Below are positions 6,223 to 8,972 of a stretch of 8,972 bases of DNA, piece after piece (within the stretch, counting starts at the first letter, position 1; each line of letters opens with the position of its first letter). Source of the DNA: Acidobacteriaceae bacterium (GTDB lineage Bacteria; Acidobacteriota; Terriglobia; Terriglobales; Acidobacteriaceae); contig PKXI01000420.1 in the NCBI GenBank assembly GCA_003133425.1, positions 1-8,972 of the forward strand, in the 5' to 3' direction. Under the pieces are notes generated by a model. The model was not told where the DNA came from and ran no database searches. It was given only the letters and a program-made list of their open reading frames with translations. The position numbers and the translations under genes are program-made.

Positions 6223-6266
6223 CTTTCACGGCGATAACACGGGTTCAAATCCCGTCGGGGACGCCA
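6223..6266 (+). other. 3' fragment of tRNA-Glu(TTC), putative attachment site
   Basis: From the anticodon loop onward this is a textbook tRNA-Glu 3' half. It has loop CTTTCAC with anticodon TTC (6225-6227), 3' anticodon strand GGCGA and variable TAAC. The T-arm is ACGGG-TTCAAAT-CCCGT with five perfect pairs, followed by acceptor CGGGGAC, discriminator G and encoded CCA (6264-6266). Similarity stops abruptly upstream: bases 6218-6222 do not properly pair with GGCGA, and no D-arm or 5' acceptor strand (GTCCCCG expected) is found. A 3' half ending exactly at CCA is what integrative elements leave as the distal attachment repeat after inserting into a tRNA gene. By that logic the intact gene and element would lie to the left. 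Confidence 0.7.
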
Positions 6267-6667
6267 AATAGAATGAGTACCTTACATTGGTATTGAGATG
6301 TTCTCCGAAACGCCGGGATACTACGGGGACTAACGCAACGGTACCCTGTCCCCATCCGGCTCCGACTCGTCAACCACGGCTTCAGCAGAACGCCGGTGAA
6401 AGCCCCTCCCACTCTATTCAGTGCTGCTGCTTAGTATCTTCGGCCTTCGAATGGATACAAGGAAGATAGAGAGCGGAGTCAACCGGTGGTATATTTGCTT
6501 GGAGCCGAAAGTCAAAATGGAAATTCCGGTTAAAGTCAACGCGATGAACAGAGGGCGCTGACACGGCATGGTCTATAGAGGCTTCACTCTTTCAGCAAAC
6601 GCCGTTAGGCAGGCACGCCACAGCGTAGAGGTGCCCATCTGAGAGAGGGACAGGGGACAAACCCGGT
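6267..6667. other. Gene-free stretch between the tRNA-Glu fragment and the methyltransferase
   Basis: About 400 bases with no open frame that has a start, ribosome-binding site and recognisable content. I find no convincing promoter or terminator. A 9-base inverted match (CCCTGTCCC near 6342 versus GGGACAGGG near 6647) is too short to interpret. Confidence 0.4.
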
Positions 6668-7435
6668 TTGAGGCACGCCATTTCCACCTTGCGAAGGGCT
6701 CTCCGCTTTGTGTCGCAGTTGCCGGAAGTCTGCTCCAACGATCTTCGCTATCGCGTTTGGTTCATCCTCCCGCGCTGGTTCACAATGCCATCCCAGGTTT
6801 TTGTGGTGGATCGATATGTTGCGCTGTTTCTGCCCGAGAAAGATGTTGCCGACGGCGACTTCATTCAACGCTTCCTCCGCAACGAATACGGTCTCGGCCG
6901 TGGGCTGCCAGACGTTCGAACCATTCTCGACGTGGGCGCACATGCCGGTTTTTTCTCCCTCGCGGCCCGCGGCCGGTATCCCGCAGCTACCATTCACGCC
7001 TACGAACCCAACCCGCGCATCCTGCCTTTTCTACGCGTCAACTCCGCCACCGCCGCGGTCCGGATTTTTCCCGAGGCCATTGGCGAAAAGGAGGGCTACG
7101 TCGCGATGATCGATACAGGCCCCTCCGATGAGGCGCGAACCCACCTGACGGATGACGCCACGGGCGCGGTCCGGCAGGTTCGACTTGAAACCGCAATCGA
7201 ACGGATCGGCGGAGAGGTCGACCTGTTGAAGCTGGATTGCGAAGGAGCGGAGTTTCAGATTCTAAAGCCTGCTGCGTTCTGGAATCGTGTTCATTCCATT
7301 CGAATGGAGTATCACCTCTACAGCGGCGGGACCGTACACGAGTTAATGACGTCGCTTGCGAAGCTGGGCTTCTCCATGACCCGGTTGCAGGTGCACCATG
7401 CTGAGGCAGGTATTATTTGGGCGGCACATGCGTGA
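6668..7435 (+). CDS. FkbM-family SAM-dependent methyltransferase
   Basis: A 255-residue protein, a usual length for the family. The SAM-binding motif ILDVGAHAGFFSL spans about 86-98, followed by the acidic motif AYEPNP (111-116). LLKLDCEGAEFQIL (186-199) is the LD-x-EGAE signature typical of FkbM methyltransferases, and RMEYH is at 212-216. Members methylate hydroxyl groups of sugars or small metabolites, often in polysaccharide or natural-product pathways. The substrate here is unknown. The TTG start at 6668 is the only start codon after the in-frame stop at 6626-6628 that gives the full N-terminus. It has only a distant GGGG about 11 nt upstream, so initiation is uncertain. ATG at 6785 would shorten it by 39 residues but keep all motifs. 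No glycosyltransferases are adjacent, so it looks like an orphan. Confidence 0.85.
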   Translation: MRHAISTLRRALRFVSQLPEVCSNDLRYRVWFILPRWFTMPSQVFVVDRYVALFLPEKDVADGDFIQRFLRNEYGLGRGLPDVRTILDVGAHAGFFSLAARGRYPAATIHAYEPNPRILPFLRVNSATAAVRIFPEAIGEKEGYVAMIDTGPSDEARTHLTDDATGAVRQVRLETAIERIGGEVDLLKLDCEGAEFQILKPAAFWNRVHSIRMEYHLYSGGTVHELMTSLAKLGFSMTRLQVHHAEAGIIWAAHA

Positions 7436-7760
7436 GGCACGATGCGGTGTCTTCAAGGGACACAGGCGCTACGCTTACTTTAGCGGTGATAAAGGCCAGA
7501 TTCATTGCAGCGTAGAAGGGTGTCAAGCCAGCATAAGGGTAAACGATAGCGAGCCTTTTGCTGTCGATGCCACTGAGTCTGGCAATGGTAACTCGACCGT
7601 CATTTTCTTTGGCTCCCAACCACGCATTGTGGCGATAGCAGAGAAAGCGAAACAACTCAGGGTTGAGACGCGCTACTTCAAAGAAGGACAACAGGTAGCC
7701 ATCTTCGACCCGGCAGATTCGCTCGATTCGAAGTGTAGGAACCCACTCCTTCTCCTATGA
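7428..7760 (+). CDS. Conserved-looking hypothetical protein, possibly frameshifted
   Basis: About 110 residues from ATG at 7428, overlapping the methyltransferase stop by 8 nt in another frame. There is no clear ribosome-binding site, and an upstream ATG at 7398 is also in frame. The core (HCSVEGCQASIRVNDSEPF, then a variable stretch, then AKQLRVETRYFKEGQQVAIFDPA) has the alternating beta-strand pattern of a small beta-sandwich domain. I recall it from secreted or type VI-associated hypothetical proteins, but I cannot name a family. The N-terminus lacks the signal peptide such proteins usually have, suggesting 5' loss. After FDPA the sequence becomes unlike the family (DSLDSKCRNPLLLL). One extra base near 7716 would instead give PAGFARFEV and a stop at 7736-7738. 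Base composition is lower in GC than its neighbours. Probably a decaying gene. Confidence 0.45.
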   Translation: MREARCGVFKGHRRYAYFSGDKGQIHCSVEGCQASIRVNDSEPFAVDATESGNGNSTVIFFGSQPRIVAIAEKAKQLRVETRYFKEGQQVAIFDPADSLDSKCRNPLLLL

Positions 7761-7900
7761 TGTATTGCGTCCCGGAGACAGAGACCAAATCCTGCATCGT
7801 CTGGTTCCAATTCACGAACAATAAGGATGCCAATAGAATCAACAACTTAGAAGTAGCGCTGCTTCGCCTGGAAAAGCACCGGCGACGCTGTGGTGATTAA
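7757..7900 (+). CDS. Possible small ORF, 47 codons, weak
   Basis: ATG ATG at 7757-7762 opens a frame to TAA at 7898-7900. The product (MMYCVPETETKSC..., ending RRRCGD) has three cysteines and a short amphipathic segment, with no recognised motif. No ribosome-binding site precedes it, and it begins 19 bases after the stop of the alternative frame of the preceding damaged gene. It may be chance. Confidence 0.15.
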   Translation: MMYCVPETETKSCIVWFQFTNNKDANRINNLEVALLRLEKHRRRCGD

Positions 7901-7966
7901 ACCGGTTCGCCCCCTCGCATAAGGCACGCTCAGGCCTCACAATCAAAGCTGTCTGTCTGCCTTGCA

Positions 7967-8972
7967 ATGCCAAATCCGGTTGCGTGGTATAAAACTCTGA
8001 ATAGCCCAGTGCGCAATTTCGAGAAAACCCGATCGGAATTCCAGGAGATACTCGCCAAGCCCATTCGCGAACTTGGGCTCAAACTCGAGGGCTCTCCGCT
8101 GGAACGATTCGTTCAGCAGCTTTATCGAGAACTGGAAGCCAAGGGCATCCACAAGTTCCGTCCGGTTTGTTATCTCACCGATGAATGGGGATGTCCCTCT
8201 GGAGAGCCCGTCATCGGCATTCCGTTCTATCTGGCCAACCCGGACCTGGCACAGCTTGAGCGTGATATGAACGACCTGGAAGACGCTCGCGAGATCATGA
8301 TGTACATGCGTCATGAGGCCGGACACGCATTCAATTACGCGTACCAGCTTTACAAGTCGGCTGAGTGGCGCGATCTCTTCGGTCCGTTTCGCCGCACTTA
8401 TCGCGACAATTACCGTCCCATACCTTTCTCGCGGAAGTTTGTTCGCCACATGGCCGGGTGGTACGCGCAGAAGCATCCGGATGAAGATTTTGCCGAAACG
8501 TTTGCAGTCTGGCTCACGCCTCGCTCGCAATGGCGAAAGCGCTACCAAGGTTGGGGCGCGCTTGCCAAGCTGCAATACGTCGATCACATGGCGCGAAAAG
8601 TGGGAGATGCTGAACCCGTCCGGCGTCGCGGCCGCACCGACATCACCGTGGATGAAATGGAATCGACGGTTGGCGAATTCTATGGTTTCAGCCTGCCGGA
8701 GGAGATTCCAGTGGAGGAACTCGCGCTGGATACCGACCTGGCGGACATCTTCAATGTCTCCCGCAAGCGGCAAAAGGGCGTGCGACCCGCCCAGGAGATG
8801 TTGCGTCAGCATCGCAAGCCCATTGTGGACAAGGTCGCGTATTGGAGCGGCGTGCAACGTCCGATCGTCAAGCGGCTGGTGGAAGCCATCTGCAAGCGTG
8901 TTGAGGACCTGGGTCTGCGCGTGGACGTTCGACGCGAGTCCGATTACCTAACGGAGTTCACGGTGTACACAA
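7967..8972 (+). CDS. Putative zinc-binding metallopeptidase, 3'-truncated by the window
   Basis: The frame stays open from ATG at 7967 to the window edge (335 codons plus one base), so the C-terminus is missing. The zinc site is HEAGH at residues 116-120 inside MRHEAGHAFNYAY. A likely third ligand is E177 in HPDEDFAETFAVWL (170-183), a pattern I associate with a family of putative zinc-binding metallopeptidases of unknown substrate. Aromatic-rich flanking blocks are also family-like: CYLTDEWGCPSG (68-79), IGIPFYLANP (83-92), and YRDNYRPIPFSRKFVRH (145-161). There is no signal peptide or membrane segment, so it is probably cytoplasmic. The region beyond about 215 is charged and partly helical with no motif I know. 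In-frame sequence is open back to 7901, but ATG 7967 is the only ATG there. No good ribosome-binding site is seen. The overlapping long minus-strand frame (7943-8857) is a shadow. Confidence 0.8.
   Translation, partial: MPNPVAWYKTLNSPVRNFEKTRSEFQEILAKPIRELGLKLEGSPLERFVQQLYRELEAKGIHKFRPVCYLTDEWGCPSGEPVIGIPFYLANPDLAQLERDMNDLEDAREIMMYMRHEAGHAFNYAYQLYKSAEWRDLFGPFRRTYRDNYRPIPFSRKFVRHMAGWYAQKHPDEDFAETFAVWLTPRSQWRKRYQGWGALAKLQYVDHMARKVGDAEPVRRRGRTDITVDEMESTVGEFYGFSLPEEIPVEELALDTDLADIFNVSRKRQKGVRPAQEMLRQHRKPIVDKVAYWSGVQRPIVKRLVEAICKRVEDLGLRVDVRRESDYLTEFTVYT

Noticed and set aside
6341..6655. Inverted match CCCTGTCCC/GGGACAGGG as transposon ends
   Set aside because: Only nine bases, no transposase between, no target-site duplication seen.
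7413..7691. Minus-strand 92-codon frame over the hypothetical gene
   Set aside because: The plus-strand frame has the more protein-like beta-strand pattern. The minus frame shows no motif or start signal.
7943..8857. Long minus-strand open frame of 304 codons
   Set aside because: It is antisense to the plus-strand frame that carries HEAGH and family-like blocks. The antisense product shows no motif and has shadow-type composition.

Overview
The window reads as chromosomal DNA of a GC-moderate Gram-negative bacterium. My best guess is an acidobacterium. This rests on family resemblances (a triheme c7-type cytochrome, a Tat-exported flavoenzyme, a large soluble HEXXH metallopeptidase), not on any marker gene, so the taxonomic guess is weak. 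It has the feel of an accessory region: a phage-like gene fragment at the left edge, long gene-poor stretches, and two tRNA-derived remnants in the middle.

Layout. (1) 1-418 (+): 5'-truncated ORF resembling a phage virion structural protein. (2) 419-1219: about 800 bases with no gene I can support, only small hairpins and CTATAT-rich patches. (3) 1220-5808 (-): a four-gene cluster read right to left. It holds a Tat-exported FMN alpha-hydroxy-acid dehydrogenase with an N-terminal cysteine cluster, a secreted triheme cytochrome c, a long-chain polyol/mannitol-type dehydrogenase, and a polyol permease-type MFS transporter. A near-consensus promoter (TTGACA, 17-base spacer, TACTAT) with an overlapping dyad lies just upstream of the first gene. 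(4) 5867-6667: gene-free DNA with a degenerate tRNA-Lys-like sequence on the minus strand (about 6041-6110) and a clean 3' fragment of tRNA-Glu(TTC) on the plus strand (6223-6266). The second looks like the attachment-site scar of an integrative element. (5) 6668-7435 (+): FkbM-family methyltransferase. (6) 7428-7760 (+): conserved-looking hypothetical, probably degraded or frameshifted at its 3' end. (7) 7967 to the end (+): large putative zinc metallopeptidase with HEAGH, running off the right edge.

How the genes may work together. The minus-strand cluster looks like a carbon-oxidation module. The exported flavoenzyme would oxidise a 2-hydroxy acid (lactate or a sugar acid) in the periplasm and pass electrons to the co-encoded triheme cytochrome. 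The permease would import a polyol that the cytoplasmic NAD(P)-dependent dehydrogenase oxidises to a ketose. The first two genes are 12 nt apart with a strong ribosome-binding site, and the last two overlap by ATGA. A 177-base gap with a cluster of ATGAC half-sites separates the pairs, so they may be separately regulated. The pairing of a lactate-oxidase-like enzyme with a dedicated c7-type cytochrome is the most interesting system in the window.
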